Shown: positions 17,123 through 26,457, numbered from the stretch's first letter. The stretch is DNA of 64,000 nucleotides from JAWMQL01 sp033283165 (GCA_033283165.1 JAWMQL010000007.1:124001-188000); one strand, 5' to 3'. The notes: generated by a model not told the origin, from the sequence alone. Made by a program: numbers and translations.

Positions 17123-18604
17123 CTACTCGGTCATAAACGGATTACTGCCGAACCCATCCTCCACCGGCTGCAGCAGGGGCTTGCTGCGCGCCACCGGCGC
17201 CACCGCCTCACGCACTCGCCGCGGCGCGGTGGCCGGCTCCTCGTAGGGATAGAAGAACACCCCGGCGAAGAAGGCGAAGTACGCCATGTTGGCGGGCACG
17301 AACAGGTTGAAGTCCACCAGCTCGTGCAGCAGCGTCAGCAACAGCGCCAGCCCCGCCCCCACCTGCACGTAGCGGAAATCGCCCCAGCGCCCCGCGCGCC
17401 ACAGGCTGAACCAGCGCGCCAGGTAGATCGCCAGCCCCGCCAGCACCAGCACCGCCCCGGCGATCCCGGCGTTGAACAGCCACTCCAGGTAGCTGTTGTG
17501 GGCCTGGTTCATGGTCACTGACGCCTGGCTCAGGTCCTGAAACGCCGGGAACACCTGCTCGAAGGTACCGGACCCGGCCCCCAGCGGAAAAAACTGCGCG
17601 ATCCCCTCCAGCACCCCCTCGTAGGTCGTCCAGCGCCCGTCGGACATGGGATCGCGCTCGGCGAAGCGTTCCCACACGGGCCCGAGCCCGATCGCGATTC
17701 CGCTGGCGAGCACCACGGAGGTCACGGTACCCGCCAGCCCGTACACGTTCTCGCCGCCGATACGGCGGGAAAAGAGGGTGCCCGCCAGCAGCACCCCCAC
17801 GATCGCCAGCCCGATGCCCGCCCGCGACCGGCTGAACACCACTGCCAGCAGCAACAGCACGCTCAACGCGCCATAGATAAAGGCCTTGTGCCCCTGCAGG
17901 GTCGACAGGTACTCCAAGCGCTGCCGCAGGCTCTGCTTCCCGGCCCGCTGCCTGTGCCGCCCCAGCGTCGCGAAAAACAGCGCCAGCGACACCATCAGCG
18001 CCATGTCGAGAAAATTCGCGTAGCTGTTGCGCCCCCGCCACGACCCCTTGGCCAGCCCCCCGGCCTCGTCCATGCCCATCATGAAGGGCGAGTCGGGCCC
18101 GGTGCCGTACTGCAGCAGGCCCAGCAGGGCCTGCGCCGCCGCCATGGTGAACACCAGCGCCAGAACCAGTTTCACCCGCGGCAGGGGCAGCGCACGGGTC
18201 AGCAGGTACACGGCCACGGGCACCAGGATCTTCAACCAGCCAAGCAGGGTTTCCCGCGGCAGGATCGACAGGGTCGCGCCGCCCTCGGCCCCGGCCAACT
18301 GCAGCGCGGTGTAGTAATCGGACTGTCCCGCCAGGCTGACCCGGCTCAGCCACGGCAGTGGCAACAGCTGCAGCAGCGGCAGCGCCACCAGCGCCAGCAG
18401 GAACCAGCCCTCGGCCCGCCCCAGGTCTTTCACCCGCCCGGCGCTCCAGCACAGCAACACCAGCGACGCCACCGCCAGCAGCTCCAGCAGCATCGCGGCC
18501 AGCGGCGTCTTGCCGGAGCGGAACATGGGCGCCGCCAGCAGCAGCGCCAGCAACAGGTAGAAGCCCACGCGGGCAACGTAATCGACGGTATTGCGCCGGC
18601 TCAT
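17123..18604 (-). CDS. O-antigen ligase/polymerase family protein (Wzy_C)
   Basis: A 493-residue protein with about 11-12 membrane helices and the O-antigen ligase block, including FSRSRAGIGLAIVG, a large periplasmic loop, GAGSGTFEQVFP and NQAHNSYLEWLFNAG. The RxxxG and Hx-(N/S)SYL patterns are characteristic of WaaL/Wzy_C proteins. It joins or polymerises undecaprenyl-linked glycans at the outer face of the inner membrane. It is the last gene of the minus-strand export operon and overlaps the upstream gene by 4 nt (ATGA). A second polymerase-type gene lies at 32662, so one may be the ligase and the other Wzy. Confidence 0.88.
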   Translation of the reverse strand: MSRRNTVDYVARVGFYLLLALLLAAPMFRSGKTPLAAMLLELLAVASLVLLCWSAGRVKDLGRAEGWFLLALVALPLLQLLPLPWLSRVSLAGQSDYYTALQLAGAEGGATLSILPRETLLGWLKILVPVAVYLLTRALPLPRVKLVLALVFTMAAAQALLGLLQYGTGPDSPFMMGMDEAGGLAKGSWRGRNSYANFLDMALMVSLALFFATLGRHRQRAGKQSLRQRLEYLSTLQGHKAFIYGALSVLLLLAVVFSRSRAGIGLAIVGVLLAGTLFSRRIGGENVYGLAGTVTSVVLASGIAIGLGPVWERFAERDPMSDGRWTTYEGVLEGIAQFFPLGAGSGTFEQVFPAFQDLSQASVTMNQAHNSYLEWLFNAGIAGAVLVLAGLAIYLARWFSLWRAGRWGDFRYVQVGAGLALLLTLLHELVDFNLFVPANMAYFAFFAGVFFYPYEEPATAPRRVREAVAPVARSKPLLQPVEDGFGSNPFMTE

Positions 18605-19911
18605 TTGTTCAACTCGATCTGCATATCGTCAAACCAGATGGTTCCTGCCAGTTCGTGATCCACGTCGCGGCTGCCGGCGGAGTACAGCCGCAGTATCTGC
18701 CCGCCGCAGTCCGGCGGCACGTCAATCTCGAAATCGAAGGCGCGCCAGTCGCCGGTGCCAAGGAACAGTTCGCTCTGCCCCAGCAGTGCGCCGCTGCCGG
18801 CGGTGCAGTACACCCGCCACTGCAGTCCGCGCCGCCCTTTTAACTGCTCGGGCCGCACCCGGCCGCGCACGGTATAACGACCGGCGTCGAGGAAGACATG
18901 CTGGTACAGGTGCGCGAATCGCACCCGCTTGCCGCCCAGCGCCAAGCGCAAGGCCCGTTCGCCACCGGTGCCATAGGTATTGCTGCGGGTGATACGGATA
19001 CCGCTGTTGGCCGGCGGCCGCGCCACCCAGCCGAAGCCGGCGTCGTTGTCGAAGTCCTGCTCGAAGCCGCCGTCGTAGAGGAAGCCCAGCACCGCCAGCC
19101 GCGTTTTGCCCAGGCCGTTCACCCAGTGCAGGTAGGCCTCGGCCACCAGCCCCTCGCGCCGCAGGCGGTTCACGTACAGGTTGCGCTCGTACTCCTGCAG
19201 CGGGTAGGCGCCGGACGCCTCCCGCAACTGCACCAGCCCGCGCAGCGCGTCGAGGTTTTCGCCGTTGTTCGCCACGTGGGCGAAAAAGCCGTTCCACCAG
19301 GGGAACGGTTGGGGATCCTCGGCAATGGCGGCCAGCACCTCGCGCGCCGCCGGGTCCGCCGCCACCTGCACCAGCAGGGGGAATACCGTGGCCTGGGTCT
19401 CGGGCGCACCGACCATAGCCCGGGCCAGGTGACTGACCGCCGCGGCCAGGTCGTCGCCGTTCAGGGCGTATTGTGCGAGGAAACGCTGGTTGCGCGGCTG
19501 CACGGGCGCCAGCCGATCGGCCACAGCGGCCAGCGCGGCGCCCTCGGCGGGATCACCCGGCTGCGCCAACAGGGCCAGCGTGGACAGGTTGTTGCCCCGC
19601 GCCGGATCAGCGGCCACCGCCCGCTGCAGCCACAGTTGCGCCCGCTGCCGGGCCTGCCCGTCCGGCTCGGGGCCGGCCTCGCGCACCAGGTAGCGGGCCT
19701 TCAGTTCCAGCGCGCGCGGCTGGGTGGCATCCCACTGCAAGGCGAGGTCGGCCGCCGCGCGCTCGCCGCCCAGGGCGCGCTGCGCGTGGTAGTCGGCCAT
19801 GTGCCGCACCACCACCTGCCACACCAGCACGGTGGCCAGCACCAGCAAGGCCCCGCGCCGCAGCCACAGCCCCGCTCCGGCGTTATCCGCTGTTCCCGCC
19901 GTTGCCATCAT
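18601..19911 (-). CDS. Membrane-anchored TPR-like protein with jelly-roll-like C-terminus
   Basis: A 436-residue protein. One membrane helix (about 18-37) is followed by alpha-helical repeat-like sequence (about 40-265, resembling TPR: AADLALQWDATQPRALELKA, LAQYALNGDDLAAAVSHLAR). The last 150 residues are beta-rich (GFEQDFDNDAGFGWV to TIWFDDMQIELNK), like carbohydrate-binding jelly-rolls. It would face the periplasm. Coupled to both neighbours: TGATG overlap with the J-domain gene upstream, ATGA with the ligase downstream. Similar TPR proteins accompany O-antigen ligases in exopolysaccharide operons. Function not established. Confidence 0.72.
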   Translation of the reverse strand: MMATAGTADNAGAGLWLRRGALLVLATVLVWQVVVRHMADYHAQRALGGERAAADLALQWDATQPRALELKARYLVREAGPEPDGQARQRAQLWLQRAVAADPARGNNLSTLALLAQPGDPAEGAALAAVADRLAPVQPRNQRFLAQYALNGDDLAAAVSHLARAMVGAPETQATVFPLLVQVAADPAAREVLAAIAEDPQPFPWWNGFFAHVANNGENLDALRGLVQLREASGAYPLQEYERNLYVNRLRREGLVAEAYLHWVNGLGKTRLAVLGFLYDGGFEQDFDNDAGFGWVARPPANSGIRITRSNTYGTGGERALRLALGGKRVRFAHLYQHVFLDAGRYTVRGRVRPEQLKGRRGLQWRVYCTAGSGALLGQSELFLGTGDWRAFDFEIDVPPDCGGQILRLYSAGSRDVDHELAGTIWFDDMQIELNK

Positions 19912-21542
19912 CAGTAATGCATTCCCGCGATTCCCACACCACCGTCTGCCGTGCGCCGCAGGGTGAAATCGATCGCCACTTCCACCACGCTGGTCTCGCC
20001 GCCGGCCGCCGGCACGGTGGTGATAACGGCCTGGCCGCGCGCGCTGCGCTCCAGGGCGTCGCGTCCTTTGAGGCGCACCCGCTCGAACTCGAAACCGCGC
20101 ACTTCCACCGAGCGGAAGAAGTCGTCGTACAGCGCCCGGATGGTGCCGCGCCCGCTGGCGTCGGTGGTCTCGGCGTGCTCGGTGAACAGGGCGGCAAACG
20201 CCGCCGCGTCCTCGGCCTCGTACAGGCTGGCGAAGCGCTCCAGCACCTGCCGCAATTCGGCATCGCTGAGCGCGGCCAGGCGGGTGACGGGTTCGGGTTC
20301 CGGTTGGGGCGCGGGCTCGGGTTCCGGAATCGGCGCAGGTTCCGCCCGGGACTCAGGCTCCGGCACCGACGCGGGCTCGGCCGCCGGTTGCGGCGCGGGT
20401 TTGAATTCCGGTTGCGGCGGCGCGGGTTGAGTCTCTGGCGCAGCTTTGGGCTGCGTCTCGGCCGTCACCGATTCCGGCATGTCCTCCGCCACCGGCTCCA
20501 CCGGCGGCGCCAACGCCAGATGCTGCTCGGCTGCGGGTTCCGGCTCTGGCCGCGCCTCGGCGACCGGCGCTTCCGCCACCACCGGCTCCGGCTGCGCCAC
20601 CACCCGGGGTGCTCGCGTCGGCTCCGGTGTCGGCTCCGGTGTCGGATTCGCTTTCGGCTTGAGCTTCGGTTCAGGCCGCGGCGCCCCCAGCACCGCGCGG
20701 CTGGCCTGGGCCACCCGCGCCTGCACCAGCGCCTCGATCTGTTCATCCGACAGCGCCCGCGCCGGTTCCGGTGCCGCGGCCACCGCCAGTTCCCGGGCGG
20801 GCTCAGACGGTCCGGGCTCAGGCTCAGACCCGGCATCCACCTCATACTCCGCCCGCACCTCGTCCACCGACCTGAACGCCGCTGGCACACCTTCCGCCTG
20901 CGGTTTCCCCACCGTCAGTTGCGGTGTACTGCCGGCGTTGAACAACAGCGCGGCCAGCCCGCCCACACACCACAGCGCCAGGCCCGCCGCCAGCCAGGGG
21001 CTGCGCAGGAAGGAGCGCCGGCCGCCACCGGCCACCGGCTCATCGAAACGCCGCGCCGGCGCGGCCGCGGAAGGCACTGCACCACCCTCCGCCAGCGGGA
21101 GCAGGCTTTGATCATAGGCCCCCCGCTTCTCGGGATTGCGCAGGGTGTTGTAGGCCTCGTTGATGCGCGGCGCGTACAGGGTGTCCCAGCCCTCGTTGTG
21201 CACGTCGCGGTCGGGGTGAAAGAGGCGCATCAGGTAGAAGTAGTGCGTTTTCACCTGCTCCTGCCCGGCGTCGCGGCTCAGCCCCAGCACCCGGTAGTAA
21301 TCCCCTTCGGTTTCCAGCAGCACCTGCTTGATGAAAAACGGCACGCAGTCGCGGCATTCGGCCACGCTGGCGTTCAGGCGCGCCGCGGTGGCGCCGATGC
21401 GGTCTTCCCCCAGGCAGTTGGCCGGCGCCGCCAGCAGCTCGCCGATACCCGGCGGCAGCGGCGCATGGGGATCGCGCAGCGCGGTGAAGCGCCGCGGTTC
21501 GCGGTAGAAATCCAGCGCCAGGTAGAGGAGTTCGGGAATCAA
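19911..21542 (-). CDS. J-domain membrane protein with long Pro/Glu/Ala linker and NTF2-like C-terminus
   Basis: A 543-residue protein. Residues 1-75 are helical with several Cys (NCLGED, CRDCVPF). The J domain is at about 80-145 with the HPD motif (RLFHPDRD), needed to stimulate an Hsp70. One membrane helix follows at about 180-200. Then comes roughly 225 residues of low-complexity PEPEPxP/EPAPEP sequence. The C-terminal 110 residues look like an NTF2/SnoaL fold (LERFASLYEAEDAAAFAALF). The J domain would be cytoplasmic and the linker would reach through the periplasm, perhaps into the wall. It lies in the polysaccharide export operon, 8 nt after the Wzz/BY-kinase gene. Confidence 0.78.
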   Translation of the reverse strand: MIPELLYLALDFYREPRRFTALRDPHAPLPPGIGELLAAPANCLGEDRIGATAARLNASVAECRDCVPFFIKQVLLETEGDYYRVLGLSRDAGQEQVKTHYFYLMRLFHPDRDVHNEGWDTLYAPRINEAYNTLRNPEKRGAYDQSLLPLAEGGAVPSAAAPARRFDEPVAGGGRRSFLRSPWLAAGLALWCVGGLAALLFNAGSTPQLTVGKPQAEGVPAAFRSVDEVRAEYEVDAGSEPEPGPSEPARELAVAAAPEPARALSDEQIEALVQARVAQASRAVLGAPRPEPKLKPKANPTPEPTPEPTRAPRVVAQPEPVVAEAPVAEARPEPEPAAEQHLALAPPVEPVAEDMPESVTAETQPKAAPETQPAPPQPEFKPAPQPAAEPASVPEPESRAEPAPIPEPEPAPQPEPEPVTRLAALSDAELRQVLERFASLYEAEDAAAFAALFTEHAETTDASGRGTIRALYDDFFRSVEVRGFEFERVRLKGRDALERSARGQAVITTVPAAGGETSVVEVAIDFTLRRTADGGVGIAGMHY

Positions 21543-21550
21543 GGCGCTGG

Positions 21551-23809
21551 TCAGCCGGTCGCCCGCGACGCGCCCTCGGCGCCGTAGTTATAGCTGTAGG
21601 CGTAGTCGTAACTGCCGCCGTAGCCGTAGCTGGCCTTGTTCAGATCCAGCTTGGTCAGCACCGTGCCAAGCACGTTGGCGCGGGTGTGCTGCAGGCGCTT
21701 CAGCGCCGCCTCCACCGCGCCGTTGCGGGCCTGCCCCGCCGCCGCCACCAGCAGGGTGGCCTTCGACACGTCCGCCAGCAGCAGCGCGTCCGCCAGCCCC
21801 AGCAGGGGCGGGCCGTCGATCACCACGTAGTCGAAGCGCTTGGCCGCCAGCGCCGCCAGGTCCAGCATCCTGGCGCCGTGCAGCAGTTCGGCCGGGTTGG
21901 GCGCCTGCGGGCCGGCGGTGACCAGGAACAGGTTGTCGATGCCCACCCGCTGGGTGATGCGGGCCGGCTCGGCGTCGCCGGACAGGTAGTTGGTCAGGCC
22001 GTTGTCGTTGGGCCGCGAGAACACCTTGTGCAGCGAGGGGTTGCGCAGGTCGCCGTCCAGCAGCAGCACGGTGCTGCCGGTCTGGGCCAGGTTGATGGCC
22101 ATGTTCACCGCGGTGGTGGTCTTGCCCTCCCCCGGGCCGGCGCTGGTGAAGTGCATGATGCGGGGCGCGCCCTCGGAGGTGGCGAACATCAGCGCCGTGC
22201 GCATGGAGCGGTAGGCCTCGGACAGGCCGGAGGTGGGCTCCAGGAAGGACTGCAGCGCCAGCCGCTCGCCGCCGGGATCGTCCCTGGCCGACAGCAGCGG
22301 GATCACCCCCAGCACCGGCTTGCTGGCCAGCTTTTCCAGGTCGGCGGAATTTTTCACCGTGTCGTCCAGCATCTCGAACAGGAAGGCCAGCGCCGCCCCG
22401 GCGAAGCTGCCCAGCACCAGCGCCAGCACCAGGTTCAGCAGGGTTTTGGGCTTGTGCTTGTTGCGCGGTATCTCGGCCGGGTCCACCACGGAGATATTGT
22501 TGTTCGAGACCCCGGCGGCCACGCCCACTTCCTTCATGCGCTGCAGCAGGCCGTCGTACAGCTCGCGGTTGGTGTCCACCTCGCGCTTGAGGGTCTGGAA
22601 GTCGGTGCTGCGCTCGTTGAGCTGCAGGATCTCCTGCCGGGTGACGCCGATGCTCTCGGCCAGCTTGGCCTCTTCCCGCAGCTTGGCCTGGTAGCGGATG
22701 CGGATGCCCTCGCGGATGTTGTCGATCTCCTGCGCCATCTCCGCCTCGATCTGGTCGATCTGCTGCTGCAGCTGCTGCATTTTCGGGTAGTCGGGCTTGA
22801 AGATCTTGAGCTGCTCCTGGTACTGCGCCTGCAGCGCGGTGCGCCGGTCTTTCAGGCTCTGCACCACCTGGCTGTTCAGGGCGTCGGCCAGCCCGGCGGG
22901 ACTGGCGGTGAGCATCTCCTGGTACTGGGACTCGGCCGCGATGCGCTCGGATTCCGTCGCCACCAGGGCCCGGTTCATCTCCTTGAGCTTCTCCATCAGG
23001 ATGGCCTGCTTGTCCTCCTGGTTGATGATGCCGCGCGACTGGGTGTAGGCCACCAGGGCCTGCTCGGAATCCTCCAGGTCGGCCCGCACCTGCTTGATGC
23101 GGTCTTCCAGGAAGCTCTTGGCGTAGGTGGAGGCCTCGAAACGGCGCTCCAGGTTCATGTCCACGTAGGCGCCGGCGATGGTGTTGGCAATCAGCGCCGC
23201 CTGCTCCCGGTCCGGGCTGTCGTAGTGCAGGCGCACCAGGCGGCTGTTGCTCACCGGCTGCACGGTGAGGTTATCCAGGAACACCTTTTCCAGATCTGGT
23301 GGCAATTCCTCGCCCGGCTCCTCCCGCCCGAACAGGAAGCCCTTCAGCCCCGCGATGACGCCGGCCAGGGCGCCGGGCTCTTCCTGCGGCACGTCCTGCA
23401 GACCCAGCTGGTCGATCACCCGCCGCGCCAGGGTGCGGCTTTGCAGCAGCTCGTACTGGGTCTGGTAGAAATCCCGGCTGGACGCCGACTCCTCGGCGGT
23501 CACGTCCTGGAACTCCAGCACCTTGCCCGGCTCGCGCTCGATCTGCACCACGGTGGTGGCGCGGAAGATGGGGGTCATCATGGCGGTGGCGATCATCGTG
23601 GCCACCAGGATCACCCCGGCGGTGATGACGATGGTCCAGCGCCGCCGCACCAACATGTGCCACAGCTCGCGCAGGTCGATGAAGTCGTCGTCGGGGACCT
23701 CCGGCTGCTGCTGCAGCTTGTTGAAAGCCTCTTCGTAGCGGGCCAGTTGCCGTTGCACGTCGGCCAGGGCCAGTTGCTGGTCGGGTGCGACCGGTTGGGT
23801 ATTGCTCAT
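21551..23809 (-). CDS. Wzz/BY-kinase polysaccharide co-polymerase
   Basis: A 752-residue fusion. Wzz domain: first membrane helix about 58-78, long periplasmic coiled coil (200-420), second membrane helix about 450-470. The cytoplasmic bacterial tyrosine kinase domain follows: Walker A GPGEGKTT at 558-565, Walker A' VLLLDGDLRNP, Walker B YVVIDGPP. The Tyr-rich tail (SYGYGGSYDYAYSYNYG) is the autophosphorylation cluster. It controls chain length and export together with the Wza-like lipoprotein 18 nt upstream and the PHP phosphatase, which would reverse the Tyr phosphorylation. Confidence 0.94.
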   Translation of the reverse strand: MSNTQPVAPDQQLALADVQRQLARYEEAFNKLQQQPEVPDDDFIDLRELWHMLVRRRWTIVITAGVILVATMIATAMMTPIFRATTVVQIEREPGKVLEFQDVTAEESASSRDFYQTQYELLQSRTLARRVIDQLGLQDVPQEEPGALAGVIAGLKGFLFGREEPGEELPPDLEKVFLDNLTVQPVSNSRLVRLHYDSPDREQAALIANTIAGAYVDMNLERRFEASTYAKSFLEDRIKQVRADLEDSEQALVAYTQSRGIINQEDKQAILMEKLKEMNRALVATESERIAAESQYQEMLTASPAGLADALNSQVVQSLKDRRTALQAQYQEQLKIFKPDYPKMQQLQQQIDQIEAEMAQEIDNIREGIRIRYQAKLREEAKLAESIGVTRQEILQLNERSTDFQTLKREVDTNRELYDGLLQRMKEVGVAAGVSNNNISVVDPAEIPRNKHKPKTLLNLVLALVLGSFAGAALAFLFEMLDDTVKNSADLEKLASKPVLGVIPLLSARDDPGGERLALQSFLEPTSGLSEAYRSMRTALMFATSEGAPRIMHFTSAGPGEGKTTTAVNMAINLAQTGSTVLLLDGDLRNPSLHKVFSRPNDNGLTNYLSGDAEPARITQRVGIDNLFLVTAGPQAPNPAELLHGARMLDLAALAAKRFDYVVIDGPPLLGLADALLLADVSKATLLVAAAGQARNGAVEAALKRLQHTRANVLGTVLTKLDLNKASYGYGGSYDYAYSYNYGAEGASRATG

Positions 23810-23827
23810 GGGAAAATCGTTGCCGTG

Positions 23828-24595
23828 TCAGTAGGGCCGGAAGCCGATGAAGCCGCGCAGGGTGTCGGTGACGCCCTTGATGATGGATTTGCTGCCGGAT
23901 TCCGGCACCACGATGCGGTCGTTGCCGATCACCTCCGGGTCGCGCTTGGCGCCGGTGGTGATCTCCTCCAGGTTCACCTGGTAGCCCACCACCTCGCCGT
24001 TGGCGTTGCTGCGGAACACCACCAGCTCCGCCTCGTCCGCCAGCCGGTCCAGCCCGCCGGACATGGCCAGCGCCTGCAGCAGGGTGGTCTGGCCCTTCAG
24101 CGGGTACACGCCGGGCTCCGCCACCGCGCCGATCACGGTGACCTGGCGGCTGGCGTAGTCGGTGATGTCGATGTTCACCTGGGGGTCCTGCAGGTAGTTC
24201 TGGGCGTACAGGCTGGCGATCAGGTCCTCGGCCTCCTCCCGGGTCAGCCCCGCCACCTTCACCGGCCCCAGCAGGGGCATGCGGATGTAGCCGCGGGAAT
24301 TCACCTTCTCCAGCCCGGACAGCTCCTCCACCTGGAACACCGACACCTCCAGCTCGTCGGCGGGGCCGATGCGGTAGTCGCTCTCGGGCAGCACGATGGT
24401 GCCGCTACCGGCGTTGGGCACGTCGGGCAGGCGGGTCATGGACCCGGCGCTGTCGCTGCCGACCACCTTCTCGGGCTGGTTGTCCTTGACTGGCGCGCTG
24501 CCGCCGCCACAGGCGACCAGCAGGCCGGCGAGGAAGAGAATCAGGGAAAGACGAAACAGGGGTACTACTGCTGCAAACCGCACGATTAACCGCAC
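23828..24595 (-). CDS. Wza-like polysaccharide export lipoprotein
   Basis: A 255-residue protein. The lipoprotein signal has the lipobox LLVAC (Cys29). A Poly_export domain (YRIGPADELEVSVFQVEELS) and an SLBB domain (VTVIGAVAEPGVYPLKGQTT) follow. It would form the outer-membrane channel for the polymer. The start is GTG 24595, with AGGA only 4 nt away; a second in-frame GTG 12 nt downstream is possible. First gene of the operon running to 17123. Confidence 0.92.
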   Translation of the reverse strand: MRLIVRFAAVVPLFRLSLILFLAGLLVACGGGSAPVKDNQPEKVVGSDSAGSMTRLPDVPNAGSGTIVLPESDYRIGPADELEVSVFQVEELSGLEKVNSRGYIRMPLLGPVKVAGLTREEAEDLIASLYAQNYLQDPQVNIDITDYASRQVTVIGAVAEPGVYPLKGQTTLLQALAMSGGLDRLADEAELVVFRSNANGEVVGYQVNLEEITTGAKRDPEVIGNDRIVVPESGSKSIIKGVTDTLRGFIGFRPY

Positions 24596-24679
24596 ATCCT
24601 AAAGTTAGCTATAAATAACCTAATGAGAATACCCGAAATCGGGCGCTTTAGGAACGATGGTGTGCGCTTAAATGGCCAT

Positions 24680-25483
24680 TCAGGAAAACAGGCGGCCGAG
24701 CCAGCCGCCGCGGGCCGCCTTTTCCGGCTCGGCATCCGGGTCCAGCCCCCGCGGCAGGGGCACCGAGGCCGGGTCGGCATTGTCGATTACCGCCTGCGGC
24801 CGCCCCAGCACCAGGGCGCTGGCCTCCTCCGCGCCGACGAGGGCCGCCGCCGCATCGCGCGCCTCGGCCAGCTCCGGGGCGCGGTTTTTCAGGTTGTGGC
24901 CGTCCGAGGCCAGCAGGTGGGCGACCCCGTCGCGCAGGAAGCGCTCGGTGATCTTCTTCACCCGGGGCCCGAAGCGCCCCAGCAGGCTGCCCCCGGTGAG
25001 CTGGATCCAGGCCCCCTGGCGGGCCGCGGCCACGAACTTGTCGTAGTCCTGCTCGATGTAGGTGAGGCGTTCCGGGTGGGTGATCAACGGCACGAAGCCC
25101 GACTGCAAGGCATCGTGCACCAGGTCGTTCATGCGCGGCAGGCTCACGTGGTGGGGCGGCTCGAACAGGAAGTAGCGGCTGCCGTGCAGGCCCGGCAGCG
25201 TGGCCTCGCGCAGGCCCTGCACCAGCTCCGGCACCACCTGGATATCGGCGCCATAGGTGAGCCGCAGGGGGATGCCGGCGCCGTCCAGCTCCGCCTGGAA
25301 GGCCGTGCAGGCAGCGCGGATGCCGGCGTGGGTATTCTCGAACAGGCCCGGGTAGATATGCGGGGTGCAGGCGGTCATCGTGATGCCGTCCGCCACCGCC
25401 AGTTCGGCCATTTTCAGGGCCGTGGGGAGGTCCCGGGCACCGTCGTCGAGGCCCGGCAGCATGTGGCAGTGCAGGTCTATCAT
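24680..25483 (-). CDS. PHP-type tyrosine phosphatase (CpsB/CapC/YwqE family)
   Basis: A 267-residue metal-dependent phosphatase of the PHP fold. The metal-binding motifs are MIDLHCHMLPGLDDGA at the N-terminus, TPHIYPG, LITHPER and LASDGHNL. These enzymes dephosphorylate the tyrosine tail of BY-kinases, and its expected substrate is encoded two genes downstream. The C-terminal 40 residues are an extra Pro/Ala-rich tail. It is 84 nt upstream of the Wza-like gene. Confidence 0.92.
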   Translation of the reverse strand: MIDLHCHMLPGLDDGARDLPTALKMAELAVADGITMTACTPHIYPGLFENTHAGIRAACTAFQAELDGAGIPLRLTYGADIQVVPELVQGLREATLPGLHGSRYFLFEPPHHVSLPRMNDLVHDALQSGFVPLITHPERLTYIEQDYDKFVAAARQGAWIQLTGGSLLGRFGPRVKKITERFLRDGVAHLLASDGHNLKNRAPELAEARDAAAALVGAEEASALVLGRPQAVIDNADPASVPLPRGLDPDAEPEKAARGGWLGRLFS

Positions 25484-25662
25484 GGCGCCCAGTGTAGCGG
25501 CTTTAACCCGGCCGACGCATCAGGCGCATTAATGGAATAAACAAGCACTTTTTCGCTTGTTATCTTTATTAGTACCCGCTAGCATAATCCCGAATCCGCC
25601 CGGACAGAGGCGGAACGAGTGTCAGTTTGCCACCAGGAAGACCAACCAAGGGATTGTTGCAT

Positions 25663-26157
25663 ATGAAGAAGTTGATCACCGTCACGCTGGCCGCCGGCTC
25701 TCTCGCCGCCAGCCTGGGCACCCACGCCGAGAACCGGGAAGCCGTGCTGATTTCCGTACAGGCACCGGTGATGGTGAACCAGGGCGAAACCTACGTGGAC
25801 GCCACCGAGCGCATGGCCCTGACCGAGGGCGACCGGCTGATGGTGATGCAGGGCGGCAGCGCCCAGATCCACTACGCCAACGGCTGCGTGCAGGCCCTGG
25901 GCGCCAACGAGATCACCACCGTGGGCACCGAAGACGCCTGCATGAACGCCGGCGCGGCGGGTACTTACAACCAGGTGGGCAGCACCACCGGAGCGGGCGG
26001 CACACCCCCGCCTAAAGGCCTGACCACCGCGCAGGCAGCTGTTTCCTTCGTGGTCGCCGGCGGGATAGCCTACGAAATCACCGATGACGCCAACAGATCG
26101 AAACTGCTGGGCAGTTCCGCCCAGGAAGAGGGCGATCGGGATCCGGCGTCGCCCTGA
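25663..26157 (+). CDS. Secreted protein of unknown function, divergent from the export operon
   Basis: A 164-residue protein with a clear signal peptide (MKKLITVTLAAGSLAASLGTHA). The mature part is beta-rich (VLISVQAPVMVNQGETY, then DRLMVMQGGSAQIHYANGC), with a likely disulfide pair (NGCVQ and DACMN), a Gly/Thr linker, a hydrophobic stretch (AAVSFVVAGGIAYEI) and an acidic tail. I recognise no family; related proteins occur near EPS loci. I chose the ATG at 25663 because the signal peptide starts there. The 179 nt to cpsB hold AT-rich promoter-like sequence. Confidence 0.75.
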   Translation: MKKLITVTLAAGSLAASLGTHAENREAVLISVQAPVMVNQGETYVDATERMALTEGDRLMVMQGGSAQIHYANGCVQALGANEITTVGTEDACMNAGAAGTYNQVGSTTGAGGTPPPKGLTTAQAAVSFVVAGGIAYEITDDANRSKLLGSSAQEEGDRDPASP

Positions 26158-26163
26158 TAGACA

Positions 26164-26177
26164 GTTTCTGCAGAAAC
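26164..26177. repeat. GTTTCTGCAGAAAC palindrome
   Basis: A perfect 14-bp palindrome just after the secreted-protein stop. It differs at two symmetrical bases from the GTTTCCGCGGAAAC word repeated in the HNH gene and near the coiled-coil paralogues. The rest of the 26158-26285 gap has no gene. Confidence 0.5.
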
Positions 26178-26285
26178 GCCATCACCGGCTGTCATGCTGG
26201 CATTGGGTAACTGATCCCTGCTGACCACCGCCCGGGCAAATAGCGCCGATCTGTATTAACGCTCAATCGCCAAACCCGGCGGGGC

Positions 26286-26457
26286 TCAGCCCAGCCAGGT
26301 AATCAACGTCTGGATAATCGGAATAGCAAGCCCCGCCATGATTACCCCGAACATCACGTTCAACCGGCCGATCTTGCCGTCCAGCTCGGCGAAGCGCAGG
26401 TTCATCTCCGCAGCCAACCGGTCGACCTTGCCATCAATGCGCGCTTCCAGCCGCGCG
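26286..26457 (-). pseudogene. Truncated coiled-coil/TM protein (tail of a DUF1640-like gene)
   Basis: The open frame reads TARLEARIDGKVDRLAAEMN then a heptad-like stretch and a C-terminal membrane helix (NVMFGVIMAGLAIPIIQTLI). This is the same architecture as the C-terminal half of the three paralogues at 39418-40768. The upstream part of the frame is nonsense through a transposase fragment, so the true 5' end is gone. I call it a gene remnant; a short coiled-coil membrane peptide could still be made. Confidence 0.55.

Noticed and set aside
21686..24589. A 967-codon open frame on the plus strand opposite the Wzz/BY-kinase and Wza-like genes
   Set aside because: It is a GC-rich antisense shadow: His/Gln/Gly-rich with no domain, while the minus strand shows complete, motif-bearing proteins.
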